A stretch of 31,331 nt of DNA from JAUIEH01 sp964483375. GTDB lineage: Bacteria; Pseudomonadota; Alphaproteobacteria; Caulobacterales; Maricaulaceae. The stretch lies in the NCBI GenBank assembly GCA_964483375.1, contig CAZABJ010000033.1, positions 1 through 31,331 on the forward strand, written 5' to 3'. Below, piece by piece: positions 24,477-31,142 of this stretch. How positions within the stretch are numbered: position 1 is the stretch's first letter; each line of letters opens with the position of its first letter. Both the position numbers and the translations under genes were made by a program. Under the pieces are notes generated by a model, which worked only from the letters and a program-made list of their open reading frames with translations, was not told the DNA's origin and made no database searches.

Positions 24477-25088
24477 TTAGCCTCGCATCCCGTCGGTTTG
24501 ATCAAGCAGGTCCGGCGCCTCCCCGGCGAGCGCCGCCCGCAAGCTGCGCCGCGCTCGCCCCAAAAGGGACTCCACGGCCTCGACCGAAGTCTCGAGAACC
24601 TCAGCAGCCTGAATATTCGACATCTCTTGATAGTGGCACAATGAAATCGCCGCCCGCTGGCGGGGCGGCAACGCCGCCACCGCCGCCTCGACGCGTTTGG
24701 CGACGTCTCTGCCATGGGCTTGGGCGAACGCGCTCGGCGTTTCGTCGTGCCGCTCAGGGGGCGCGTCGGTCGCGATTTCGCGCCGCCGACGCAGTCGGTC
24801 GTAACACAGGTTCATCGCCACTCGGTGCATCCACGTTTCGAACTTCGCCTCTCCGGGACGCCACTTCGCGGCGTTCCGCCAAACCCGCAGGAAAACCTCC
24901 TGCGCCACATCCTCAGCTTCGGCCGGATCGCCGAGCATTCTGCGCGCAAGCGCAGTCATGCGCGGCAAATGGCGATCCACCAGCACGGCGGCCGCGCGCT
25001 GATCGCCCCGAGCGATACGCGCCACCAGCGGCGCGTCGGGGTCGGCCTTGCGGCCCGCGCGCCCATCGGCCGACCCCGATTGCGACAT
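24477..25088 (-). CDS. ECF-type RNA polymerase sigma factor
   Basis: This 203-aa protein is a group 4 (extracytoplasmic function) sigma factor. Region 2 spans about 22-100: LVARIARGDQRAAAVLVDRH, then DPAEAEDVAQEVFLRVWRN and FETWMHRVAMNLCYDRLRRR for -10 recognition. Region 4 spans about 133-188: LPPRQRAAISLCHYQEMSNIQAAEVLETSVEAVESLLGRARRSLR, the helix-turn-helix that binds the -35 element. An Ala/Arg-rich linker joins them. ATG 25088 has AGGAGTG upstream. It is third in the five-gene cassette, 23 nt after the EF-hand gene and 12 nt before the anti-sigma candidate, and probably transcribes its own operon from the GGAACTT site at 26280-26286. Confidence 0.93.
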   Translation of the reverse strand: MSQSGSADGRAGRKADPDAPLVARIARGDQRAAAVLVDRHLPRMTALARRMLGDPAEAEDVAQEVFLRVWRNAAKWRPGEAKFETWMHRVAMNLCYDRLRRRREIATDAPPERHDETPSAFAQAHGRDVAKRVEAAVAALPPRQRAAISLCHYQEMSNIQAAEVLETSVEAVESLLGRARRSLRAALAGEAPDLLDQTDGMRG

Positions 25089-25111
25089 CTACACTCCTGC
25101 GCGGAATGGGC

Positions 25112-25642
25112 TTAGCCGGCTTCCGGCCCGCCGCCCCACCGTTGCATCAATCGCTCCATGCGCTCGACGAACGCGTCAAGCTCCCCGACAGTGACCGAAC
25201 CGTCATTGTCGGCGTCCGCCCTGGAAAACCAACGCGGCTCGGCCTCCACGAACTCAGCCCGCGCAATCACGCCGTCGCCGTTCGCGTCCATTTCCGCCAT
25301 CGGGTCCCGCGCGCCGAACCGGGCGAAACGGCCGCCGCCGGCGGGCGGTCCGGCTTCGGGACGGGGCAAGGCGTCGGGATCGACCAAGCCGTCAGCGTCG
25401 GTGTCGATGCGGTCAAACACATCCGTACGCATCGCGGCCATCTCTTCCCGCGACACCGCGCCGTTTTGGTCTCCGTCGGCCCGCGACATGACCTCGTAAA
25501 GACGATCAAACCGGCTTTCGCCTTGGCCCCCTGTCTCAGAGGCGGGCGGCGCGCCCGCCTCTGAGACAGTCGGAGCGTCTTGCGCGCCGGCGCTGAGCGC
25601 GAGGCTCAGCGCGGCGAACAGTCCAGCCCCGCGCGGGCTCAT
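25112..25642 (-). CDS. Exported protein with four EF-hand motifs (second of two)
   Basis: This 176-aa protein has a signal peptide (1-20, cleavage near SAGA|Q) and four EF-hand loops of the DxDxDGxxxxxE type. Loops lie at 56-67 (complete), 80-91 (ends in Ala instead of Glu at position 12, probably weakened), 119-130 and 143-154 (complete). It should bind Ca2+ in the periplasm. ATG 25642 overlaps the TGA of the other EF-hand gene (ATGA), and GGAGGGGCGA precedes it; a TTG five codons earlier is less likely. Codons 25-37, just after the signal peptide, form a perfect 18-bp hairpin (25531-25569) and give the mirror-like peptide SEAGAPPASE. It is upstream of the sigma gene by 23 nt. Confidence 0.87.
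   Translation of the reverse strand: MSPRGAGLFAALSLALSAGAQDAPTVSEAGAPPASETGGQGESRFDRLYEVMSRADGDQNGAVSREEMAAMRTDVFDRIDTDADGLVDPDALPRPEAGPPAGGGRFARFGARDPMAEMDANGDGVIARAEFVEAEPRWFSRADADNDGSVTVGELDAFVERMERLMQRWGGGPEAG
25531..25569. repeat. Perfect 18-bp-stem hairpin inside the EF-hand coding region
   Basis: An 18-bp perfect inverted repeat with a 3-nt loop, CTGTCTCAGAGGCGGGCG and its exact complement, lies within codons 25-37 of the second EF-hand gene. The length is far beyond random expectation for one place in the window, and the stem is about 70% GC. It is in the leader part of the gene, between signal peptide and first EF-hand. It could pause translation or transcription, protect mRNA ends, or be the trace of a small palindromic element. 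Confidence 0.8.
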
Positions 25643-26226
25643 TCGCCCCTCCACCAATAGCGGCGGGCCTCACGACGTTCGAGGAACGCATCGATTTCCG
25701 TTGGTTGGACGATGTCGTTGCCGTCCGCATCCAGACGGTCGAACAAGCGATGCGGCTGGTTGAGGAACTCTTCCCGGCTCACCGCGCCGTCTCCGTCCGC
25801 ATCGACGTGACGGCGGCCGCCCCGGCCGCGGCGACCGCGCTGCGAGGGCTCTGCGCCGCTTTCTTCTGCGCGCTCGGCGCGCAACGCGGCCATACGGCGC
25901 TGGATCGGAGAGCGGTCCTCGATATTCAGAACCCCGTCAGCGTTACGGTCCATCCAGTCGAACATCTCCGCCTGGAGTTCATTGACTTCCGTGCGCGTGA
26001 CCGACAGATCGCCGTTCGCATCCGCAGCCTGCAGCATACGCAATCCGCGCATCACGCCGCCGCGGCCGCGCCGTCCACGGTCGCCGCGCGCCTCGCCATG
26101 GGGGCGTTCAACGCGTTCAAAGACGCCTTCGCCCGGTTCTTCATCGCCCATTTGCGCGCCAGCGGCCACGCCCAACAGGGCGACCGAGCCGACGCCCGCG
26201 GCGAGGATCACAGTGAACTTGTTCAT
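25639..26226 (-). CDS. Exported protein with four EF-hand motifs (first of two)
   Basis: This 195-aa protein has a signal peptide (1-24, cleavage near AGA|Q) and four EF-hand loops in two pairs. The pairs are 69-80 (DANGDLSVTRTE, Leu in place of Gly at position 6) with 93-104 (ends in Asp), and 142-153 (complete) with 166-177 (DADGNDIVQPTE). It should bind Ca2+ or a related divalent cation in the periplasm. Two copies of an Arg-Gly segment (RGRRGRGG, about 50-57 and 130-137) precede each EF pair, resembling a segment in the last protein of the cassette. ATG 26226 has GGAG nine bases upstream. It opens the five-gene cassette, 76 nt after glnE, and overlaps the second EF-hand gene by ATGA. Confidence 0.88.
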   Translation of the reverse strand: MNKFTVILAAGVGSVALLGVAAGAQMGDEEPGEGVFERVERPHGEARGDRGRRGRGGVMRGLRMLQAADANGDLSVTRTEVNELQAEMFDWMDRNADGVLNIEDRSPIQRRMAALRAERAEESGAEPSQRGRRGRGGRRHVDADGDGAVSREEFLNQPHRLFDRLDADGNDIVQPTEIDAFLERREARRYWWRGE

Positions 26227-26262
26227 TCTTTCGTTCTCCAACTAAGCAACCCCTCACGCCCT

Positions 26263-26286
26263 AAACGCGCGGGCGCGCCAAGTTCC
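26263..26286 (-). promoter_or_regulatory. Candidate ECF sigma promoter for the EF-hand/sigma cassette
   Basis: On the minus strand GGAACTT (26286-26280) is the classic ECF -35 element, and CGTTTA (starting at 26267) resembles an ECF -10. Fourteen nt separate GGAAC from CGTT, about two less than usual, so the -10 choice is uncertain. The site lies 54-60 nt upstream of the first EF-hand start, in the 76-nt gap after glnE, where an autoregulated cassette promoter is expected. Confidence 0.4.
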
Positions 26287-26302
26287 GTCGCGCGGCGCGC
26301 AG

Positions 26303-28891
26303 TCAGGTCGACGCACCCTCGCCGACGACGCTGAGGAAGACCTTCCGCGCGTCGGCCTGCGCTTCACACAGCGCCGTTTCCAAAGCCGAGAACGCCGAAA
26401 ACCCGACCGCCGACGCCAGAAACGCCTTGCGTCGCTCCGGCGTGGCGGTGGGATCGAACGGCTCCTCGCCCATCAGGCGAACAAGCTGGGTCAAATCGAG
26501 CTGGAGCTGCGCCGCGCGGGTCAACGCCTCGGCGTCGGCGGCGGCGATGATGTCTGCGGCGATCAAGTTGCGGAGCGCCGCCAAAGTGCCCGGCGCCAGA
26601 ATTGAGCGATTGCGCCACGCTTCGGCCAGTTGGAGCGTTTGGACCGCGAATTCGACGTCCATGAGCCCGCCGGGCGCGAGTTTCAAATCCCACGCGCCGC
26701 GCGCGGGCCGTCCCTCCGCGACGCGCTTGCGCATGGCGGCTGCGTCGTTTCTTACGCTGTCGGGATCGCGCGGCCGCGCCAGGAAACCAGCAATATCTGA
26801 CGTCAAAGCGTCGGCCAGCGCGGCATCTCCCGCCACGATCCGAGCGCGGGACAAAGCCATCAACTCCCAGGTCCACGCCTCCGCCGCATAGTAGCGCAAA
26901 AACGCGCTGCGCCTCACCGCGATCGGACCCGCCGACCCGGACGGGCGCAGCTGCATGTCCACCTCGTAAAGCGCGCCTTCCTCCGTCGGTGCGGACAAGG
27001 CGGCGATCAGGCGCTGGGTGAGGCGCGCGAAGTATTGGTCGGCGGAGAGGGAACGCGGGCCGTCCGAGGCGGCGTCTAATCGCGACGGCTCATAGACGAG
27101 CATCAGGTCAAGGTCGGAAGCGACAGACAGCTCGCGCCCGCCGAGCTTGCCCAAACCGACAATGACGAAGCGTGCGTCGATTGCGCCGTGCCGACGGGTC
27201 ATCTCAGCGGCTGCGGCTTCAGACAGCGCTCCGACGATCCCTTCGGCAAGCCCGGAGAACGCCGCGCCAGCGCTTGTCGCGTCAGCCCGACCCAGCAGGA
27301 CATGAGCGCCCACGCGGAACATTTGTTCTCGACCCACGCGGCGCGCGATGTTGAGCGCGGTTTCGAACTCCGCTTCGCCACGGATCGCCGCGCTCGCTTG
27401 CGCGCCTGGGGCTCCCTCGGCGGCGCCCTCCAGCGGGGCGGCGAAGGAGGCGTCCAGCATCACCTCGATCGCGCCGGGTTGTTCGGCCAGCGTGTCGCTC
27501 AGGCGTTCGGACAGCGCGATAACCTGAACGATGGCGCGCAGCAGCGCAGGCTCTGAGTTAAACAGCGATAGGATTTGCACCCCGGCGTTCAACCGATCGA
27601 AAAACGCCGCAAATCGTCGGAACGCTTCATCGGGCCAAGACGTCTCGCCGCATGCCTCCGCCAGGGAGGGCAGCACCCGCCGTAAGAGAGCCTGCGCGCG
27701 TTTGCTTCGAGCCGCCCGCGCGCGGCCCGCCATCCAAGCCCGCGCCTTGGCTGTCACCCTTTCAGGGTTTTCAAAGCCTAACGCCTGGAGCGCGTTCCGC
27801 GTCGCGGCGCTGTCATCGACGGGATCGACAAGCAGCTGCTCATCCTGTTCATCCGCGTCGCGGAAGAGCTTCCCCGCCACAGTTCTGACCGAGCTGAACC
27901 TTCTCGCCACCGCCGCGTCGAAGGCGGCCAAACCTTTGTAGCCGCACATCGCCGCCAGCCGCGTGCGGGCCTGGGAATGCTCCGAGAGCGTGTGGAGGGG
28001 TTGGTCTTCAAGCATTTGCAGCCGGTGCTCGACGTCGCGGAGCGCCGCGTAGTCGCTGGCCAAACGTCGCATGTCAGCGGCGGTCACATGGCCCGCGCGC
28101 TCAAGCGCGCCCAAGGCGTCCCGCGTAGCAGGCGCTCTGAGCGTAGGATCGCGACCGCCATAAATAAGCTGCTGGCACTGCGCGAAAAATTCAATCTCAC
28201 GGACGCCGCCGCGCCCGCGTTTGAGATCCGCGCCGCCGGCTTGGTCGTTTTGTCCGCCAGCGGCCCGAACCTGGCGCATCATCGCATGGAGGTCGTCGAG
28301 CGCGGCGAAATCGAGGCTCCGCCGCCAGACGAACGCCGAAAGCTCGCTCAGGAACGCGTGCGCCGCGTTTACGTCGCCCGCAATGGGGCGCGCCTTTATG
28401 AACGCGGCGCGCTCCCAGGTTTGCCCAAGGCTGCCGTAGTAACGAAGCGCCGCATCGGTCGTGACGGCGGGCGCCGTAGCGCCGGGATCGGGACGCAAGC
28501 GCAAGTCAGCGCGAAAGACATAGCCGTCCGGGGTCACCTCCTGGAGCGCCGCAACAAGCGACTGGGTGAGGCGGATGGCCGTGCGGCTCGGATCCGCGAC
28601 CCCCGCTTCGGCCATCCGCGCGCGGTCGAAAAAGACCACCAAATCCACGTCGCTGGAGTAGTTGAGCTCGCCAGCGCCATGCTTGCCCATGGCCAGAACG
28701 AAGTACCCCGCAGGCGCGCCGCCGGGTCCCGCCGTCTCCGGATTGTCGAGCGGCGGAAGTTTGCCGCGGGCGCGTTCTTGCGCGCAAACGCCGGCGAGCG
28801 CGGCCTGCACGGCGGCGTCGGCGAAACGCGTCATCGCTGCGATCACCGACCAGACGTCCCAGCGTCCTGAGAGGTCCGCCATGGCGATGGC
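26303..28891 (-). CDS. glnE: Bifunctional glutamine synthetase adenylyltransferase/deadenylase GlnE, 5' end lost in assembly gap
   Basis: The 862 visible residues cover most of GlnE, which adds AMP to glutamine synthetase and removes it according to nitrogen status. Both nucleotidyltransferase domains are seen. The N-terminal (adenylyl-removing) one has AMGKHGAGELNYSSDVDLVVFF, and the C-terminal (adenylylating) one has VGLGKLGGRELSVASDLDLMLVYE, each with the DxD metal pair. GlnE is usually about 950-1000 aa, so roughly the first 100 residues are missing in the N run at 28892-28991. A frame can be drawn through the Ns to 28999, but this is an artefact. The stop TGA at 26303 is intact, followed by 76 nt to the EF-hand cassette. 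Codon use is like its neighbours. Confidence 0.95.
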   Translation of the reverse strand, partial: AIAMADLSGRWDVWSVIAAMTRFADAAVQAALAGVCAQERARGKLPPLDNPETAGPGGAPAGYFVLAMGKHGAGELNYSSDVDLVVFFDRARMAEAGVADPSRTAIRLTQSLVAALQEVTPDGYVFRADLRLRPDPGATAPAVTTDAALRYYGSLGQTWERAAFIKARPIAGDVNAAHAFLSELSAFVWRRSLDFAALDDLHAMMRQVRAAGGQNDQAGGADLKRGRGGVREIEFFAQCQQLIYGGRDPTLRAPATRDALGALERAGHVTAADMRRLASDYAALRDVEHRLQMLEDQPLHTLSEHSQARTRLAAMCGYKGLAAFDAAVARRFSSVRTVAGKLFRDADEQDEQLLVDPVDDSAATRNALQALGFENPERVTAKARAWMAGRARAARSKRAQALLRRVLPSLAEACGETSWPDEAFRRFAAFFDRLNAGVQILSLFNSEPALLRAIVQVIALSERLSDTLAEQPGAIEVMLDASFAAPLEGAAEGAPGAQASAAIRGEAEFETALNIARRVGREQMFRVGAHVLLGRADATSAGAAFSGLAEGIVGALSEAAAAEMTRRHGAIDARFVIVGLGKLGGRELSVASDLDLMLVYEPSRLDAASDGPRSLSADQYFARLTQRLIAALSAPTEEGALYEVDMQLRPSGSAGPIAVRRSAFLRYYAAEAWTWELMALSRARIVAGDAALADALTSDIAGFLARPRDPDSVRNDAAAMRKRVAEGRPARGAWDLKLAPGGLMDVEFAVQTLQLAEAWRNRSILAPGTLAALRNLIAADIIAAADAEALTRAAQLQLDLTQLVRLMGEEPFDPTATPERRKAFLASAVGFSAFSALETALCEAQADARKVFLSVVGEGAST

Positions 28892-28991
28892 NNNNNNNNN
28901 NNNNNNNNNNNNNNNNNNNNNNNNNNNNNNNNNNNNNNNNNNNNNNNNNNNNNNNNNNNNNNNNNNNNNNNNNNNNNNNNNNNNNNNNNNN
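28892..28991. other. Assembly gap of 100 N
   Basis: Exactly 100 undetermined bases, the conventional size for a gap of unknown length. It hides the 5' end of glnE and the glnE/histidine-kinase intergenic region. True length may be several hundred bases. Confidence 0.99.
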
Positions 28992-28995
28992 CGGC

Positions 28996-30408
28996 TCACG
29001 CTTTTGCGCCCGCAACGAGCTCCACAGGAAACACCAGCGCCGCCCTCAGACCCGGACCCAAGCCATCAACGCGCCCGGGCCCCTCGTCCAACTCGAAGCG
29101 CCCGCCATGAACCTCGGCGACCGCTTGCACCAGGGCCAGACCAAGCCCGGCGCCCGCTTCGGTTCGGCTGGCGTCCAAGCGCACGAAGCGCTGCTTGACG
29201 CGTTCACGATCCTCAGCGGGAACGCCCGGCCCCGTGTCGGTGACGGCGATCTCCAACTCGCCCGACCGGCGGCGCCGGACCCGCAATGCGATGGCCCCGC
29301 CGGTCGGCGTGTATTTCACCGCATTGTCCAACAGATTTGCGACAGCTTGAGAGACGAGGCCGCGATCGCCCTGCAACGCCGCAGAGTCCGGGCACTCGCT
29401 GACGAAATCAATGCTCTTGTCTTCGCAGACGGGTTCGTAGAGCTCCGCGAGATCCTGCGCCACGTCGACCAAATCCATCGCCTCAAGGGGGCTGCGTTTT
29501 TCCCCCGCTTCCAGCCGTGCGATGCGAAGCACCGCATTAAAGGTGGAGAGAAGCTCGTCAGTGTCCGCCACTGCGCGCTCCAAAGCGTCTTTGCCTGAAC
29601 CCTTAGCCGCTTCAGCAAGCCCCGATTCCAGTCGATTGCGCATCCGCGTCAACGGCGAACGCAAATCATGCGCGATGGAATCACCCGCGTGACGCATGGA
29701 GATCATCAGTCTTTCGATGCGGTCCAACATGGCGTTGAAGTTGCCCGAAAGCGCATCCAACTCATCGCCAGAGCCGTTGATCGGCGCCCGCGCTTTGAGG
29801 TCACCGGCGCGCACGTCGCGGGCGACATCGTTTAGCGCGTCGACACGCCGGACGAAGCGTCGGGTCAAAAACGCGCCCAATCCCAGCGCCGCAGCGAGCA
29901 TGAAGGCGCCTGCGGTCAGCGCTTCGCGCGCAATGCGTTCGGTGACGCGCCGGTTTTCCTCCACGTCTATGAAAACGAGCAGACGAAACCCGCCGGGAAA
30001 GGTGCGCGTTCGCCCCCGCGCCCGCCGGACGTCTTGTTCATTTCCTAGGCGATATCCGAAGCGAACGACGCCGTCAGCGCCTTGGGCGGCCTCGGGAAAG
30101 CTGTCGATATTGCCGGTCAGCGCGCGGCCGTTGGGATAGATCAACAGATAGGCGAAGGGACCGTCGCCTGCGGAGCGTTGGATCACCTCCCGGTTCAAGC
30201 CGCGCAAGCCGCCGCGTTCGTCGTGGGCGATCTGCATCTCCGCCATTTCCATAGCGAGTGCGGCGTCCGCTTGGCGTCCCAAGGCCGCGGCGGTCGCGCC
30301 ATAGACGTAGAACAGGAGAGCCGAGGCGGCCGCAGCGAATCCCAGCGCGGCGATCACCGTCATGCGGAAGGTCGCCGAACGCAGAAACGGCGGCAGCCGG
30401 GCGATCAT
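28996..30408 (-). CDS. Sensor histidine kinase paired with the OmpR-type regulator
   Basis: This 470-aa inner-membrane kinase has TM1 (about 17-39), a periplasmic domain of about 120 residues, TM2 (about 163-182), a HAMP linker (183-235) and a HisKA box HAGDSIAHDLRSPLTRMRN with His247. The ATPase domain keeps Asn362 (NLLDNAVKYTP), DTGPGVP (391-397) and GAGLGLAL (419-426). The HDLRSPL form of the H-box is common in heavy-metal and envelope-stress kinases (QseC/CzcS-like). ATG 30408 overlaps the regulator's TGA (ATGA), so the pair is translationally coupled. The stop at 28996 is only a few bases from the assembly gap. The signal is unknown; the upstream DegP gene suggests envelope stress. Confidence 0.93.
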   Translation of the reverse strand: MIARLPPFLRSATFRMTVIAALGFAAAASALLFYVYGATAAALGRQADAALAMEMAEMQIAHDERGGLRGLNREVIQRSAGDGPFAYLLIYPNGRALTGNIDSFPEAAQGADGVVRFGYRLGNEQDVRRARGRTRTFPGGFRLLVFIDVEENRRVTERIAREALTAGAFMLAAALGLGAFLTRRFVRRVDALNDVARDVRAGDLKARAPINGSGDELDALSGNFNAMLDRIERLMISMRHAGDSIAHDLRSPLTRMRNRLESGLAEAAKGSGKDALERAVADTDELLSTFNAVLRIARLEAGEKRSPLEAMDLVDVAQDLAELYEPVCEDKSIDFVSECPDSAALQGDRGLVSQAVANLLDNAVKYTPTGGAIALRVRRRRSGELEIAVTDTGPGVPAEDRERVKQRFVRLDASRTEAGAGLGLALVQAVAEVHGGRFELDEGPGRVDGLGPGLRAALVFPVELVAGAKA

Positions 30409-31076
30409 GCCTGCAGGCGGTATCCCGCCCCGCGCACGGTGTGAAGCAGCGGCTTGTCGAAGCTTTTGTCGATTTTGGCCCGAAGTCGGGAGATGTGAAC
30501 GTCGATCACATTGGTCTGCGGATCGAAATGGTAGTCCCAGACTTTCTCCAGCAGCATGGTTCGGGTGACCACCTGCCCCGCATTCTTCATCAAGAATTCA
30601 AGCAAGCGAAACTCTCGCGGCTGCAGCAAGATCGCTTCATCCCCGCGCTTCACCGTGCGGGCGAGGAGATCCATCTCCAAATCGTCAACCACGAGCTTAG
30701 TCTGCACCGCGTCGGGACTGCGCCGGCGGGCCAGCGCCTCAACCCGCGCTAAGAGCTCAGCGAAGGCGTAGGGTTTTGTGACGTAGTCGTCGCCGCCCGC
30801 TTTTAAGCCTTCGATGCGGTCGTCGACTTCAGAGAGCGCGGAGAGCACCAGCGCAGGGGTGACATCGTCTCCCGCGCGCAGCTGTTCGATCACTGAAAGG
30901 CCGTCCAAGCGCGGAAGCATGCGGTCCACGACCAAAACGTCGTAGTCCGCCGACTTCGCCATTTCCAAACCGGTTTCTCCGTCCCCGGCGTGATCGACGA
31001 CATGCCCCGATTCTGAGAGCCCCTTGCGGAGGTAGTTCGCAGCCTCGACGTCGTCCTCGATGATCAGCAGTCGCAT
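30405..31076 (-). CDS. OmpR/PhoB-family response regulator
   Basis: This 223-aa DNA-binding regulator has a receiver with acidic pocket Glu7-Asp8-Asp9, phospho-acceptor Asp51 in VVDRMLP, Ser79 in place of the usual Thr and Lys101 in VTKPYAFAEL. The C-terminal winged-helix domain (about 127-222) has LLQPREFRLLEFLMKNAGQVVTRTMLLEKVWDYHFDPQTNVIDVHISRLRAKID and ends GAGYRL. It is phosphorylated by the kinase encoded next, with an ATGA overlap. An AAAGGG ribosome site precedes ATG 31076. It follows the DegP gene by 66 nt on the same strand. The order degP, regulator, kinase, glnE is one I recall from other alphaproteobacteria. Confidence 0.95.
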   Translation of the reverse strand: MRLLIIEDDVEAANYLRKGLSESGHVVDHAGDGETGLEMAKSADYDVLVVDRMLPRLDGLSVIEQLRAGDDVTPALVLSALSEVDDRIEGLKAGGDDYVTKPYAFAELLARVEALARRRSPDAVQTKLVVDDLEMDLLARTVKRGDEAILLQPREFRLLEFLMKNAGQVVTRTMLLEKVWDYHFDPQTNVIDVHISRLRAKIDKSFDKPLLHTVRGAGYRLQA

Positions 31077-31101
31077 GCGATGCCCTTTGTCCAGCCAATG
31101 C

Positions 31102-31129
31102 GCGGGGAAGGCGCGACCTCCCTCCCCGC
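31102..31129 (-). terminator. GC-rich hairpin between degP and the response regulator gene
   Basis: GCGGGGA and TCCCCGC form a 7-bp stem around an inner 3-bp AGG/CCT stem in the 66-nt gap. No T tract follows on the minus strand, so it may attenuate rather than end transcription, or protect the upstream mRNA end. Confidence 0.28.
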
Positions 31130-31142
31130 CGGAGTTGCGCGC

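Noticed and set aside
27977..28870. 297-aa plus-strand frame opposite glnE
   Set aside because: It is a shadow of the glnE codon pattern; the minus strand has the nucleotidyltransferase motif in this interval.
28889..28999. glnE reading frame drawn through the Ns to a GTG at 28999
   Set aside because: The gap length is a placeholder and the GTG overlaps the end of the histidine kinase gene; the true glnE start is not in the visible sequence.
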